Source: Epilithonimonas sp042695135
GTDB lineage: Bacteria > Bacteroidota > Bacteroidia > Flavobacteriales > Weeksellaceae
Assembly: GCF_042695135.1 (NCBI RefSeq)
Contig: NZ_CP170547.1
Location: forward strand, 62,001-126,000
DNA: 64,000 bases
Direction of reading: 5' to 3'
Part shown: positions 31,842 through 39,373 of the stretch, one piece after another
Layout: each line of letters starts with the position of its first letter
How positions within the stretch are numbered: position 1 is the first letter of the stretch
Translations under genes and position numbers: made by a program
The notes under the pieces: model-generated
What the model was told of the DNA's origin: nothing
The model's database searches: none
The model's input: only the letters and a program-made list of their open reading frames with translations

Positions 31842-33125
31842 ATGAGCACTAAAAATAAATTCCATCAAACATCCGATCTCGCCGTTCTCAGCATCAGTTA
31901 TGAAAAAGCCGATGCCGAAACCAGGGGCAGATTTGCTTTTTTTGATGACCATATCAAAGAGTTTGTTAATCAGATCCACGAGCAGGATTTTGGTGATGCC
32001 TTTGTGGTTTCTACATGCAACAGGACAGAAATTTATTCTACCACAAAAAATTACCTTCACATCGCCGAACTCTATTGCAACACGGTTGGCGTCTCGCTTT
32101 CCGAATTCCTGAATTATGTGAATGTAATCCAAAGAGAAGATGCCTTGTTTCATCTTTTCCGTGTGGCTGCCGGTTTGGAAAGTCAAATTATTGGTGATTT
32201 TGAGATCGTGTCTCAGATCAAAAATGCTTATCACAGATTCAAAACTTATAAAGATTTTTCGAATCCATATCTGGAACGTGCGATTAATTCGTCAATTCAG
32301 ATTTCGAAGAGAATTAAAAATGAGACGGGTATCAGCACAGGATCTGCTTCTGTTTCTTACGCAGCTGTTCATTATATCCTCAATAATACAAGACATATTC
32401 ACGAGAAAAATATTTTACTTTTGGGTGTTGGAGAAATTGGTCAAAATACCATTGAAAATCTTGTAAAACATATTTATCAGCCAAAAATAAAGATTGCAAA
32501 CCGCTCTTTTGAAAAGGCAGAAAAAATTGCCGACAAATATAATATCCCTCAAATCGATTTTGAAACTTTCCCGGAAGAACTAAAGCAAACTGATGTTCTG
32601 ATTGTTGCAACCGGCGCACAGAAATATATCATTGATGAAACTAATTTTCCTAAAAATAAGGAAATGCTTGTCATTGATCTTTCGATCCCGAATAATGTTC
32701 AGAAAGAAATCGGCAAACTTGAAAATGTAACATTAATCGATGTGGATCAGCTTTCGCAGAAAATCAAGGAAACGATGGACCAGCGCAAAAAGGAAATCCC
32801 AAAAGCTGAAGCGATCATCAAAGAAATGGCGAAGGAATTTGCCGATTGGGAAAAGAAAAGAAAATTAGCACCTCAGATCAATCATTTCAAAAATTCTTTG
32901 AAGAAAATCGAGGAAAACGAGATGCATAATATTCATAAGAAGTTCCATTATGCCAAGATCGAGGATATGGAATTGTCCAACAATTTGATTCAGAAGATCA
33001 CGAATCGTTTTGCAAAATACATTCTGGAAAATCCTTCCCGTGCTGATGAAATTACAAAATTAATGGAAGAAATTCTTGACATTCATAAACAAGATACCAA
33101 TGATAAGAATAGGAACGAGAAATAG
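31842..33125 (+). CDS. hemA: Glutamyl-tRNA reductase
   Basis: 427 residues. The catalytic Cys59 lies in VVSTCNRTEIYSTT; GLESQIIGDFEIVSQIKNAY is the substrate-binding helix; the NADPH domain has LLGVGEIGQNTIENLVKH; and the dimerisation helices are C-terminal. It reduces glutamyl-tRNA to glutamate-1-semialdehyde, the first committed step of haem synthesis. It overlaps hemC by 26 nt and heads the hemACD(E) group; hemL and hemB are not here. Confidence 0.97.
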   Translation: MSTKNKFHQTSDLAVLSISYEKADAETRGRFAFFDDHIKEFVNQIHEQDFGDAFVVSTCNRTEIYSTTKNYLHIAELYCNTVGVSLSEFLNYVNVIQREDALFHLFRVAAGLESQIIGDFEIVSQIKNAYHRFKTYKDFSNPYLERAINSSIQISKRIKNETGISTGSASVSYAAVHYILNNTRHIHEKNILLLGVGEIGQNTIENLVKHIYQPKIKIANRSFEKAEKIADKYNIPQIDFETFPEELKQTDVLIVATGAQKYIIDETNFPKNKEMLVIDLSIPNNVQKEIGKLENVTLIDVDQLSQKIKETMDQRKKEIPKAEAIIKEMAKEFADWEKKRKLAPQINHFKNSLKKIEENEMHNIHKKFHYAKIEDMELSNNLIQKITNRFAKYILENPSRADEITKLMEEILDIHKQDTNDKNRNEK

Positions 33126-34002
33126 TCCGCTTGCACTTTGGCAGGCTCACGAAGTAGAATTTAAACTTCAGAATCTTGGCTTTGAAACAGAGATCGTTCC
33201 GATAATCAGTTCCGGAGATAAAAATCTGAGCCAACCACTTTACGCATTGGGAATTACCGGTATTTTCACCAAAGATCTGGATATCGCTTTATTGAATAAT
33301 GAAATTGATATTGCTGTTCATTCTCTGAAAGACGTTCCGACGCAATTGCCGAAAAACATTCAGATTTCTGCGGTTTTGGAACGGGATTTTCCAGAAGATG
33401 TTTTGGTTAGAAATAATGATTCCGAACCTTTGGATCTTAACGTGCTTAAAATTGCAACCAGCAGTTTGAGAAGACGTGCATTTTGGCTGAAGGAATTTCC
33501 GGAAACCGAATTCACGGACATCCGTGGAAACGTTCAAACCCGTTTGAAGAAACTGGATGACGGTATTGCTAATGCTACCATTTTTTCTTTGGCAGGAATC
33601 AAAAGAATGAATCTTGACGTTGATTATGAACAGATCCCATTTTTGCTGCAGGCGCCTTCGCAAGGTGTGGTTGCAATTGCCAGCAGAATTGATGATCAGG
33701 AACTTAGCGAGATTTTAAAATCAATTTCTCACAAGGAAACTGAGATCTGCATTACCATCGAAAGAGAGTTTCTGAAAACTTTAGAAGGCGGTTGTACTGC
33801 TCCAATTGGTGCAAAAGCTGAATTATTGGGTGGTCAAATCAGATTCCTTGGAAGACTCTGTTCGCTTGATGGAAAATATTGCATCGAAACAGATGAAATT
33901 TTTGACTGGAACGATTCTGAGAATTTTGGAGAGAAATTGGCTTTAAAGGTTTTGGAAAACGGCGGGAAAGAATTGATGGACGAGATTAGAAAAAGCTTGT
34001 AG
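33100..34002 (+). CDS. hemC: Porphobilinogen deaminase
   Basis: 300 residues from the ATG at 33100 (MIRIGTRNSPLALWQAHEVE), which is the conserved N-terminus; a longer frame from a TTG at 33076 is unlikely. It has the catalytic Asp in HSLKDVPT, the arginine-rich SSLRRRA and GNVQTRL, and LEGGCTAPIG with Cys232, which holds the dipyrromethane cofactor. It joins four porphobilinogens into hydroxymethylbilane. It overlaps the end of hemA. Confidence 0.96.
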   Translation: MIRIGTRNSPLALWQAHEVEFKLQNLGFETEIVPIISSGDKNLSQPLYALGITGIFTKDLDIALLNNEIDIAVHSLKDVPTQLPKNIQISAVLERDFPEDVLVRNNDSEPLDLNVLKIATSSLRRRAFWLKEFPETEFTDIRGNVQTRLKKLDDGIANATIFSLAGIKRMNLDVDYEQIPFLLQAPSQGVVAIASRIDDQELSEILKSISHKETEICITIEREFLKTLEGGCTAPIGAKAELLGGQIRFLGRLCSLDGKYCIETDEIFDWNDSENFGEKLALKVLENGGKELMDEIRKSL

Positions 34003-34006
34003 CAGA

Positions 34007-34119
34007 TTTAACGCCAAGGCGCAATTAATTATTCATTTGAAATGTTCAAAGTCGCCAATTTGAAATTTGTGACTTCTATATAAATACCGATTACTAATTT
34101 TTTTCGCCTTTGCGTTAAA
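34007..34119. repeat. Inverted-repeat element, family 2, copy 1 (between hemC and hemD)
   Basis: Outer arms TTTAACGCCAAGGCGC (34007-34022) and CGCCTTTGCGTTAAA (34105-34119); inner arms AAAGTCGC (34048-34055) and GTGACTT (34069-34075). It fills nearly the whole 123-nt hemC-hemD gap. The same outer and inner motifs occur at 51336-51462. Confidence 0.7.
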
Positions 34120-34125
34120 GACCAT

Positions 34126-34821
34126 ATGAAAATCCTTTTTACAAAATCACTGGACCAAAAAAAAGTTTCTGAGAAATTAGGAACTGTCACACTGAGCGGA
34201 GTCGAAGTGTCGGTTGATTTTGTAGAGGTCATAAAAATGGAATTCATTAAAACGAAAACTTTCGGTTTGAAGAATTATTCATTGATTTTCACAAGTGTAA
34301 ATGGCGTAAAAGCGTTCTTCGAAAATGGTTTTGAAGCGAATGAGAATTTTGCTGAAAAGAATTATAATAGAATCTACGCAGTTGGTTCGCAGACAAAAAA
34401 GGAATTGAGGAAACATAATTTTGGAACCTTCAAGCTTTGTAAGAATGCGAGCGAATTGTCTCAGTTTATCACAGAAAATTCTGTGAATGAAAAGTTTTTG
34501 CATTTTTGCGGCGATTTGGCTTTGGATATTTTGGATAAGAAATTCCCGTTGCAGAATATTTCTTACAAAAAAATCCCTGTTTATAAGACCAAATTGCTGT
34601 TTCCGAAAATCAATGAGAAATATCAGGCTGTGGTTTTCTTTAGTCCGAGTGGAGTTCGTAGTTTTGCGAAGTTTAATAGTCTTGAGGATTTGAAGATTTT
34701 TTCGATTGGAAAAACGACGACATCGGAATTGAATAAACTAACTGAAAATAAAATAATTACAAGTCATAAAAATACGTTAGCCGATTTGTTGAATTTGATT
34801 TTGCTAAACCTAACAATCTAA
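34126..34821 (+). CDS. hemD: Uroporphyrinogen-III synthase
   Basis: 231 residues. HemD is poorly conserved, but the two-lobed pattern is present: LIFTSVNGVKAFFENGFEAN and YAVGSQTKKELRKHNF in the first part, YQAVVFFSPSGVRSFAKFNS and FSIGKTTTSELNKLT in the second. It follows hemC and precedes hemE, which supports the call. It closes the linear tetrapyrrole to uroporphyrinogen III. A repeat element separates it from hemC. Confidence 0.9.
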   Translation: MKILFTKSLDQKKVSEKLGTVTLSGVEVSVDFVEVIKMEFIKTKTFGLKNYSLIFTSVNGVKAFFENGFEANENFAEKNYNRIYAVGSQTKKELRKHNFGTFKLCKNASELSQFITENSVNEKFLHFCGDLALDILDKKFPLQNISYKKIPVYKTKLLFPKINEKYQAVVFFSPSGVRSFAKFNSLEDLKIFSIGKTTTSELNKLTENKIITSHKNTLADLLNLILLNLTI

Positions 34822-34846
34822 GCTTGTAATAATTATTATAAAAAAA

Positions 34847-34981
34847 ATCAATAGGAATGGGCTTTAGCCCATTTTTACAAGCGAAATGAAAGTGGCTTTA
34901 GCCGAAAGCTAGTTTAAATTTTGGCTAAAGCCTAATTAGCTATCAATTTTCAACATCGGGCTGAAGCCCGACGCTATTGAT
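34847..34981. repeat. Composite palindrome element
   Basis: Terminal inverted repeats ATCAATAG (34847-34854) and CTATTGAT (34974-34981) enclose several self-complementary motifs: GGGCTTTAGCCC, GGCTTTAGCC, GGCTAAAGCC and CGGGCTGAAGCCCG. The last is on the right side. No coding signal. The terminal repeats and internal symmetry suggest a short non-autonomous mobile or REP-type element. Confidence 0.7.
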
Positions 34982-35002
34982 ATTTTTTTGCATAGATATA
35001 GA

Positions 35003-35069
35003 TGTTGCTTATTTTGCAACAACTCGAATTGAAGAAGTTTTGAACTGTTGCATATTTTACAACAGTTCA
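35003..35069. repeat. Pair of related hairpins, 44 bp apart
   Basis: TGTTGC-TTATTTT-GCAACA (35003-35021) and TGAACTGTTG-CATATTTTA-CAACAGTTCA (35041-35069, perfect 10-bp stem). They share TGTTGC.TATTTT.CAACA and the following bases, so they look like a diverged direct repeat. They lack T runs, so a terminator role is doubtful. Confidence 0.6.
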
Positions 35070-35160
35070 AATAAATAAAATAATTTTAAAACTAATTTTT
35101 CGGGAAAGTTCAACTGCTTGGAAATCTGATTTGGAAGACTAATATTGAAACTTTGCGAAG

Positions 35161-35262
35161 TGCGCCCCGACTTGAACGAAGCTCTTTTTCTTTTTGTTGC
35201 ATTGGACTAAGCTCGGGCAACAAAAAGAAAAAAGCGGGAGTGGAAGGCGGAAAAAGGCGCCC
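35161..35262. repeat. REP-like element, copy C, upstream of hemE
   Basis: Outer stem GCGCC (35162-35166)/GGCGC (35256-35260); inner 16-bp perfect stem TTTTTCTTTTTGTTGC (35185-35200) with its complement at 35217-35232. Flanks CCCGACTTGAACGAA and GGGAGTGGAAGGCGGAAAAA match copy B. It ends 15 nt before the hemE ATG. Confidence 0.8.
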
Positions 35263-35277
35263 AAAAAATTTAAGAAA

Positions 35278-36303
35278 ATGATAAAGAACGACCTATACCT
35301 GAAGGCCTTGCGAGGCGAAACCGTGGAAAGACCGCCTGTGTGGATGATGAGACAAGCCGGAAGATACCTGCCGGAATTCATTGCGTTGCGCGACAAATAC
35401 GACTTTTTCACCAGATGCCAGACGCCGGAATTGGCTTCGGAAATTACGGTTCAGCCGATTAGAAGATTTCCTTTGGATGCGGCGATTTTGTTCTCCGATA
35501 TCTTGGTGGTTCCGCAAGCGATGGGCATTGATTTCAAAATGAAAGAATCTGTTGGACCATGGTTGGATGAACCCATCAGAACGGCTCAACAAGTTGACGA
35601 TGTGGTAGTTCCGGACGTGAATGAAACATTAGGTTACGTTTTCGACGCGATAGAAATGACTTTGGAAAAGCTAGACAATGAGATTCCGTTGATTGGATTT
35701 GCTGGTTCTCCTTGGACGATTTTCTGTTATTGTATCGAGGGAAGAGGTTCTAAGGACTTCAATATTGCGAAGTCATTTTGTTTCTTGCAAACGGAAGCGG
35801 CGCATAAATTATTGCAAAAAATCACGGATACGACCATCGCTTATTTGAAACGAAAAGTGGAGAAAGGCGTTTCTGCCGTTCAGGTTTTTGACAGTTGGGG
35901 CGGAATGCTTTCACCAGCTGACTATCAGGAGTTTTCCTGGCAATACATCAATCAGATTGTTGAAGCTCTGGCGCCGTTGACACACGTTGTGGTTTTTGGG
36001 AAAGGCTGTTGGTTTGCGTTGGAAGATATGACGAAATCTAAAGCTTCTGCTTTGGGTGTGGATTGGACCATTACGCCGGAACTGGCAAGAAAATTCACGA
36101 ATAATTCTGTGACGCTTCAAGGGAATTTTGACCCATCAAGACTGCATTCGACGCCGGCGACGATTAGGAAAATGGTTCACGAGATGATTGACCGATTTGG
36201 AAAAGATAAATACATTGTGAATCTCGGACACGGGATTCTACCAAATATTCCGGTTGAAAATGCGGAAGCTTTTATACGAGCTGTTGTAGATTGGAAAGCA
36301 TAA
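35278..36303 (+). CDS. hemE: Uroporphyrinogen decarboxylase
   Basis: 341 residues from the ATG at 35278; the longer frame from 35194 reads through a repeat element and is rejected. Signature 1 is PVWMMRQAGRYLPEF; the catalytic Asp is in FPLDAAILFSDILVVPQAMG; signature 2 is GFAGSPWTIFCYCIEG; and the last conserved part is VNLGHGILPNIPVENAEAF. It removes four carboxyl groups to make coproporphyrinogen III. 456 nt of repeat-rich DNA separate it from hemD, so it may have its own promoter. Confidence 0.96.
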   Translation: MIKNDLYLKALRGETVERPPVWMMRQAGRYLPEFIALRDKYDFFTRCQTPELASEITVQPIRRFPLDAAILFSDILVVPQAMGIDFKMKESVGPWLDEPIRTAQQVDDVVVPDVNETLGYVFDAIEMTLEKLDNEIPLIGFAGSPWTIFCYCIEGRGSKDFNIAKSFCFLQTEAAHKLLQKITDTTIAYLKRKVEKGVSAVQVFDSWGGMLSPADYQEFSWQYINQIVEALAPLTHVVVFGKGCWFALEDMTKSKASALGVDWTITPELARKFTNNSVTLQGNFDPSRLHSTPATIRKMVHEMIDRFGKDKYIVNLGHGILPNIPVENAEAFIRAVVDWKA

Positions 36304-36306
36304 AAC

Positions 36307-36336
36307 AAAACCAGAGCAAGTCGCTCTGGTTTTTTT
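36307..36336. terminator. Bidirectional terminator after hemE
   Basis: Stem AAAACCAGAGC/GCTCTGGTTTT with a T run on the plus strand; its minus-strand reading also ends the small gene at 36335. Nearly the same hairpin recurs at 36751-36779. Confidence 0.85.
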
Positions 36337-36637
36337 ATTCTAATTGTCCCGGAACCGGTTTTGGCTGGGAAGGTCTGGCAGCCTCATTATTTAAGCCATC
36401 TTTTTGAGGAATTGTTTGTCTTTGCAATTTTTCGTCTGCTCTCTTTTGTCTTTCTTCAATATTCGCTGTGTCTACCATTTTTGGTTTGTTGTTTTGCTGA
36501 ACAGAAGTTTTCGATTTCATTTCCTTCCGGACAGTTGATTTTTTATATACCTTTTTTGAACTATCTTTTGTTGTCTGAGCAGTCATAAATATGGTACCAA
36601 ATAACAAAAAAGCTGTTGTTGTGATTAATTTTTTCAT
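36335..36637 (-). CDS. Small secreted low-complexity protein (paralogue 1)
   Basis: 100 residues: signal peptide MKKLITTTAFLLFGTIFMTA-Q, then a hydrophilic part rich in Lys, Gln and Asn with VDTANIEERQKRADEKLQRQ and a Pro-rich end (RPSQPKPVPGQLE). No domain is recognised. It is a paralogue of the gene at 36787-37158: the signal peptide and QTTK after it are nearly identical, as are the leader and terminator. Function unknown; probably periplasmic or surface-exposed. Confidence 0.7.
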   Translation of the reverse strand: MKKLITTTAFLLFGTIFMTAQTTKDSSKKVYKKSTVRKEMKSKTSVQQNNKPKMVDTANIEERQKRADEKLQRQTIPQKDGLNNEAARPSQPKPVPGQLE

Positions 36638-36750
36638 AATAATTTATTTTAATGATTTTATTATCTAAAGCCAAATATTAAACCAATTTTTAAAACAGCT
36701 TATTTTTTATGCTCAATTATCCGGAAACCATCCTTTAACTAATACCATAA

Positions 36751-36779
36751 AAAAACCAGAGTAAGTAGCTCTGGTTTTT
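36751..36779 (-). terminator. Terminator of paralogue 2
   Basis: 11-bp stem AAAAACCAGAG/CTCTGGTTTTT; on the minus strand followed by T-rich sequence. It is a near copy of the terminator at 36307-36336. Confidence 0.8.
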
Positions 36780-36786
36780 ATTTAAA

Positions 36787-37158
36787 TTATCTTGTCGGTT
36801 TTGCCGGATCGACTGGACTTACAGGTTGTACCTGCGGTGTCGCCGTAGAATTGTTTGGCATTGTCGTATTTGGAGTTTGAAAAGTGCCATTATTTTGTAT
36901 AGTCCCGTTGTTTGGCAACGTTTGATTTTGCTGCATTCTGTTTGGGTTATTCTGCATTTTTGATTTATTATTGATTGTTGCAGTATCAACAGTTCTGTTC
37001 ATCCCGTTTGGCTGGACAGGCGTATTCAATTTCATTTCTGTGCTGTTGGCAGGTTTCTCCGGCATTGTTGTCGTGTTATCTTTTTTCTTAGTTGTCTGTG
37101 CAGAGATAAACATGGTTCCTAACATAAGAAAAGCGGCTGTTGTGATTAACTTTTTCAT
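36787..37158 (-). CDS. Small secreted Asn/Thr/Pro-rich protein (paralogue 2)
   Basis: 123 residues: signal peptide MKKLITTAAFLMLGTMFISA-Q, then QTTKKKDNTTTMPEKPANST and an Asn/Gln/Pro/Thr-rich tail (MQQNQTLPNNGTIQNNGTFQ). Shared with paralogue 1 are the signal peptide, VDTA-I and the flanking regulatory DNA; the rest has diverged. No domain recognised; an unstructured cell-surface or periplasmic protein is a guess. Confidence 0.7.
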   Translation of the reverse strand: MKKLITTAAFLMLGTMFISAQTTKKKDNTTTMPEKPANSTEMKLNTPVQPNGMNRTVDTATINNKSKMQNNPNRMQQNQTLPNNGTIQNNGTFQTPNTTMPNNSTATPQVQPVSPVDPAKPTR

Positions 37159-37257
37159 AATACTTTATTTTTAATGATTTGATAATCAATGCCAAATATC
37201 AAACCAACTTATGTTAAAGTTATGAAATGCTAAGATTTTTAATAAAACTTTAAGACC

Positions 37258-37746
37258 TTACTTTTCCAAGACTTTTCTTAGTTTTTCTAAAAAGACATAG
37301 GTTGCAGGACAGATCAAAGTGTTTTGAACCGTTAAATTATTGATCTGATATATTTTCTTTCTGTCTGTATGAGGATATTCGCGACAGGCTTTTGGGCGAA
37401 CCTCATAGATAGAACAAGTATTATCATCATTCAGGAAAAAGCAAGGTAGATTTTGTAAAACTTTGTCCTGATCTTCATCTACTCTTAGAAATTTCCCCTC
37501 GAAATCTGCGGGTTTCATTCGCAAATGTTTGGAAATCCTTTCGATATCTTTTTCTGTATAAAGCGGACCTGTCGTTTTGCAGCAATTGGCACAGCTCAGG
37601 CAATTAATCTCTTGAAAAGTTTCTTCGTGAGTTTCCAAAGTCAGATAATCAAGATTTTTTGGCGGTTTCTTCTTGAGTCCGTCCAGAAATTTTCTGTGGT
37701 CCTTTTGTTTTAGCTGGGCTTGTTTTTTATAAAATTCGAGGTCCAT
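37258..37746 (-). CDS. YkgJ family cysteine cluster protein
   Basis: 162 residues with the zinc- or iron-chelating Cys pattern: EINCLSCANCCKTTGPLYTE, then PCFFLNDDNTCSIYEVRPKA-CREYPH, a C-x2-C-x2-CC ... C-x8-C-x(8)-C arrangement as in YkgJ/UPF0153. Members probably bind a metal or Fe-S cluster; the function is unknown. The stop of the channel gene lies 2 nt upstream of its start, so the two are cotranscribed. Confidence 0.88.
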   Translation of the reverse strand: MDLEFYKKQAQLKQKDHRKFLDGLKKKPPKNLDYLTLETHEETFQEINCLSCANCCKTTGPLYTEKDIERISKHLRMKPADFEGKFLRVDEDQDKVLQNLPCFFLNDDNTCSIYEVRPKACREYPHTDRKKIYQINNLTVQNTLICPATYVFLEKLRKVLEK

Positions 37747-37748
37747 AA

Positions 37749-38702
37749 TTAAGAAATTTCCGGCAACGGAGCGGGCAGATTTGTGTTGATTTTATCAAGA
37801 TTCAGGATTGTGAATTGATTGGTTTCATCCGGTCCGTACATTTTTTCGAATTTTGCGCCATATATAATTTCGTCCGATGTGTAACTCGTTCTTTGCACCA
37901 CATCACTGGAAAAAATACTGTCAAATGCTTTTACATGAACAATGATTTCGATGTCAATATTTTTGAGATCATCTGGTGTCAATCCATAAAAAGGAGATTC
38001 CTCATCTATATAATGAACGATGGTCCAGTTCAGAATCAATGATGTGATTTTTGTAACTTCTAACTTCAAAGTATAAAATGAGCTTTTCGTTTCGCCGTTT
38101 TCTGTAATTTCAAAAGAAGCTAAAACTGTAATGCTTGCGTCTGTAAGCGATGTATTTTTGAATGGCGCCATCCGGAACATCAGCCCGGATTTATCTTTGT
38201 AAGGCGAGATCAGCGCAACATCACTGAATTTCAAAAAAGCGCGCGGACGTGAGAATCTTCCGTAAAACAGACCTGTTGCAATCGCAAACGCCAATAATCC
38301 TAAAAATGCTTCGAAAGTTGCCACCAAACTTGCCAGAAAGCCAACAGGCGCAATCCGGCCATAACCAACAGTCGTAAATGTCTGTGAACTGAAAAAGAAC
38401 ACATCTGTAAACTCATTTGAAAAATTGCTTTTATCGATCCCGGTAAGATGCTCTATTCCTATTGAGTAATAAATCAAAGCGAAAATAAAATTCACAATAA
38501 TATAACTCCCAACCAAAAGTCCTATGAACTGCCATCTTTTGAGATCCAGCATCGTGTGATACCAGCTGAAACGATTCAGGATATTGACTCCTCTTTTTTT
38601 GATATTTGGATAGCCGTTTTTATTGATGAATCTACCGGAAAAATTATCTCCAAAACCTGTATCTTTAATTGGCTTTAATCTGGAAAAACTGAATTTTGAC
38701 AT
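37749..38702 (-). CDS. Inward-rectifier-type potassium channel
   Basis: 317 residues of the bacterial Kir (KirBac) type: an N-terminal slide helix region (RFSWYHTMLDLKRWQFIGLL), helix 1, pore helix with the filter TTVGYGRIAP (110-119), helix 2, then a cytoplasmic immunoglobulin-like domain (about 150-300) with MFRMAPFKNTSLTDASITVL. It would form a tetrameric K+ channel in the inner membrane. It is upstream of and adjacent to the YkgJ-like gene. Confidence 0.9.
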   Translation of the reverse strand: MSKFSFSRLKPIKDTGFGDNFSGRFINKNGYPNIKKRGVNILNRFSWYHTMLDLKRWQFIGLLVGSYIIVNFIFALIYYSIGIEHLTGIDKSNFSNEFTDVFFFSSQTFTTVGYGRIAPVGFLASLVATFEAFLGLLAFAIATGLFYGRFSRPRAFLKFSDVALISPYKDKSGLMFRMAPFKNTSLTDASITVLASFEITENGETKSSFYTLKLEVTKITSLILNWTIVHYIDEESPFYGLTPDDLKNIDIEIIVHVKAFDSIFSSDVVQRTSYTSDEIIYGAKFEKMYGPDETNQFTILNLDKINTNLPAPLPEIS

Positions 38703-38724
38703 AATTGCAAAATTAGCTGTTTTC

Positions 38725-38892
38725 TCAAGAAAATACTAAATAATATAATCCACACCAAAGTGCAGAAAAAAAGGCAGCAAATAAAAATGATGCTTTCAAA
38801 TCCTGTCTGTTTTTCTTAACAAATTGTTTGTAAAGTGTAACCGAAATAAAACCAATAAGCACTAAAGCCGGTAAAACTGTGAATGTGAACAT
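38725..38892 (-). CDS. Small membrane protein of unknown function
   Basis: 55 residues from the ATG at 38892 (MFTFTVLPALVLIGFISVTL), with two membrane helices separated by the basic loop YKQFVKKNRQDLKA and ending FSALWCGLYYLVFS. A longer frame starts 51 nt upstream but would put charged residues before the first helix and overlap the region of the next promoter. It precedes the channel gene by 22 nt and may be cotranscribed with it. Confidence 0.6.
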   Translation of the reverse strand: MFTFTVLPALVLIGFISVTLYKQFVKKNRQDLKASFLFAAFFSALWCGLYYLVFS

Positions 38893-38959
38893 AATCCTAT
38901 TTTTCCCAAATGTACAAAAAACTGATAATAATCTTATTTTCAACTTGATACAAAACCCA

Positions 38960-38967
38960 TAACTTTG
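38960..38967 (+). promoter_or_regulatory. -7 promoter element directly before the truncated haemoglobin
   Basis: TAACTTTG, exact match to TAnnTTTG, ending 4 nt before the ATG at 38972; predicts a leaderless transcript. Confidence 0.55.
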
Positions 38968-38971
38968 TCAT

Positions 38972-39348
38972 ATGAAAGATATTACAAGGCGAGAAGATGT
39001 AGAATTATTGGTCAAAAATTTTATGATAAAGTAATAAAAGACGATTTGATTGGATTTTTCTTTACAGATGTTGCGAAAATTGATCTCAGCAGACATCTTC
39101 CGAAAATGTATAATTTCTGGGAAAGTATTCTCTTGGGAAATCCCGTTTACGAAGGTTCTCCGATGGCGAAACATTTCCCGATAAATGAGATTGCTGCGCT
39201 GGAAGAAAAACATTTTAACCGCTGGCTGCAGATCTGGGAAGAAACCGTTCACGCAAATTTCGAAGGCGAAAATACCGAAACAGCGATTGCCCGAGCTCTT
39301 AACATTGCCAGAATTATGCATCACAAAATGGTGAATGCAAGATCTTAA
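38972..39348 (+). CDS. Group III truncated haemoglobin (one-base frameshift near the start)
   Basis: Expected protein of about 126 residues. The first frame from ATG 38972 reads MKDITRREDVELLVKNF and stops at 39032; the next frame continues YDKVIKDDLIGFFFTDVAKI to the end, with HLPKMYNFWESILLGNPVY and KHFNRWLQIWEETV holding the proximal His. Together they make a full group III globin. One missing base in AAAAATTTT (39014-39022) explains the break. An alternative TTG start at 38965 in the second frame gives a non-homologous N-terminus and is less likely. Such globins bind O2 or NO. Confidence 0.82.
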
Positions 39349-39373
39349 TTTATTTTCTGAATAAAATCAACCA

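Noticed and set aside
35194..35277. Longer N-terminus of HemE
   Set aside because: The extra 28 residues come from the REP-like element, and the conserved HemE start is at 35278.
25820..36303. Unusual linkage of the mre and hem genes
   Set aside because: The two sets are simply divergent neighbours; gene order inside each is ordinary for Bacteroidetes.
38965..38971. TTG start for the truncated haemoglobin in its second frame
   Set aside because: It overlaps the -7 box and gives an unrelated N-terminus, whereas the other frame gives the family N-terminus MKDITRRED.
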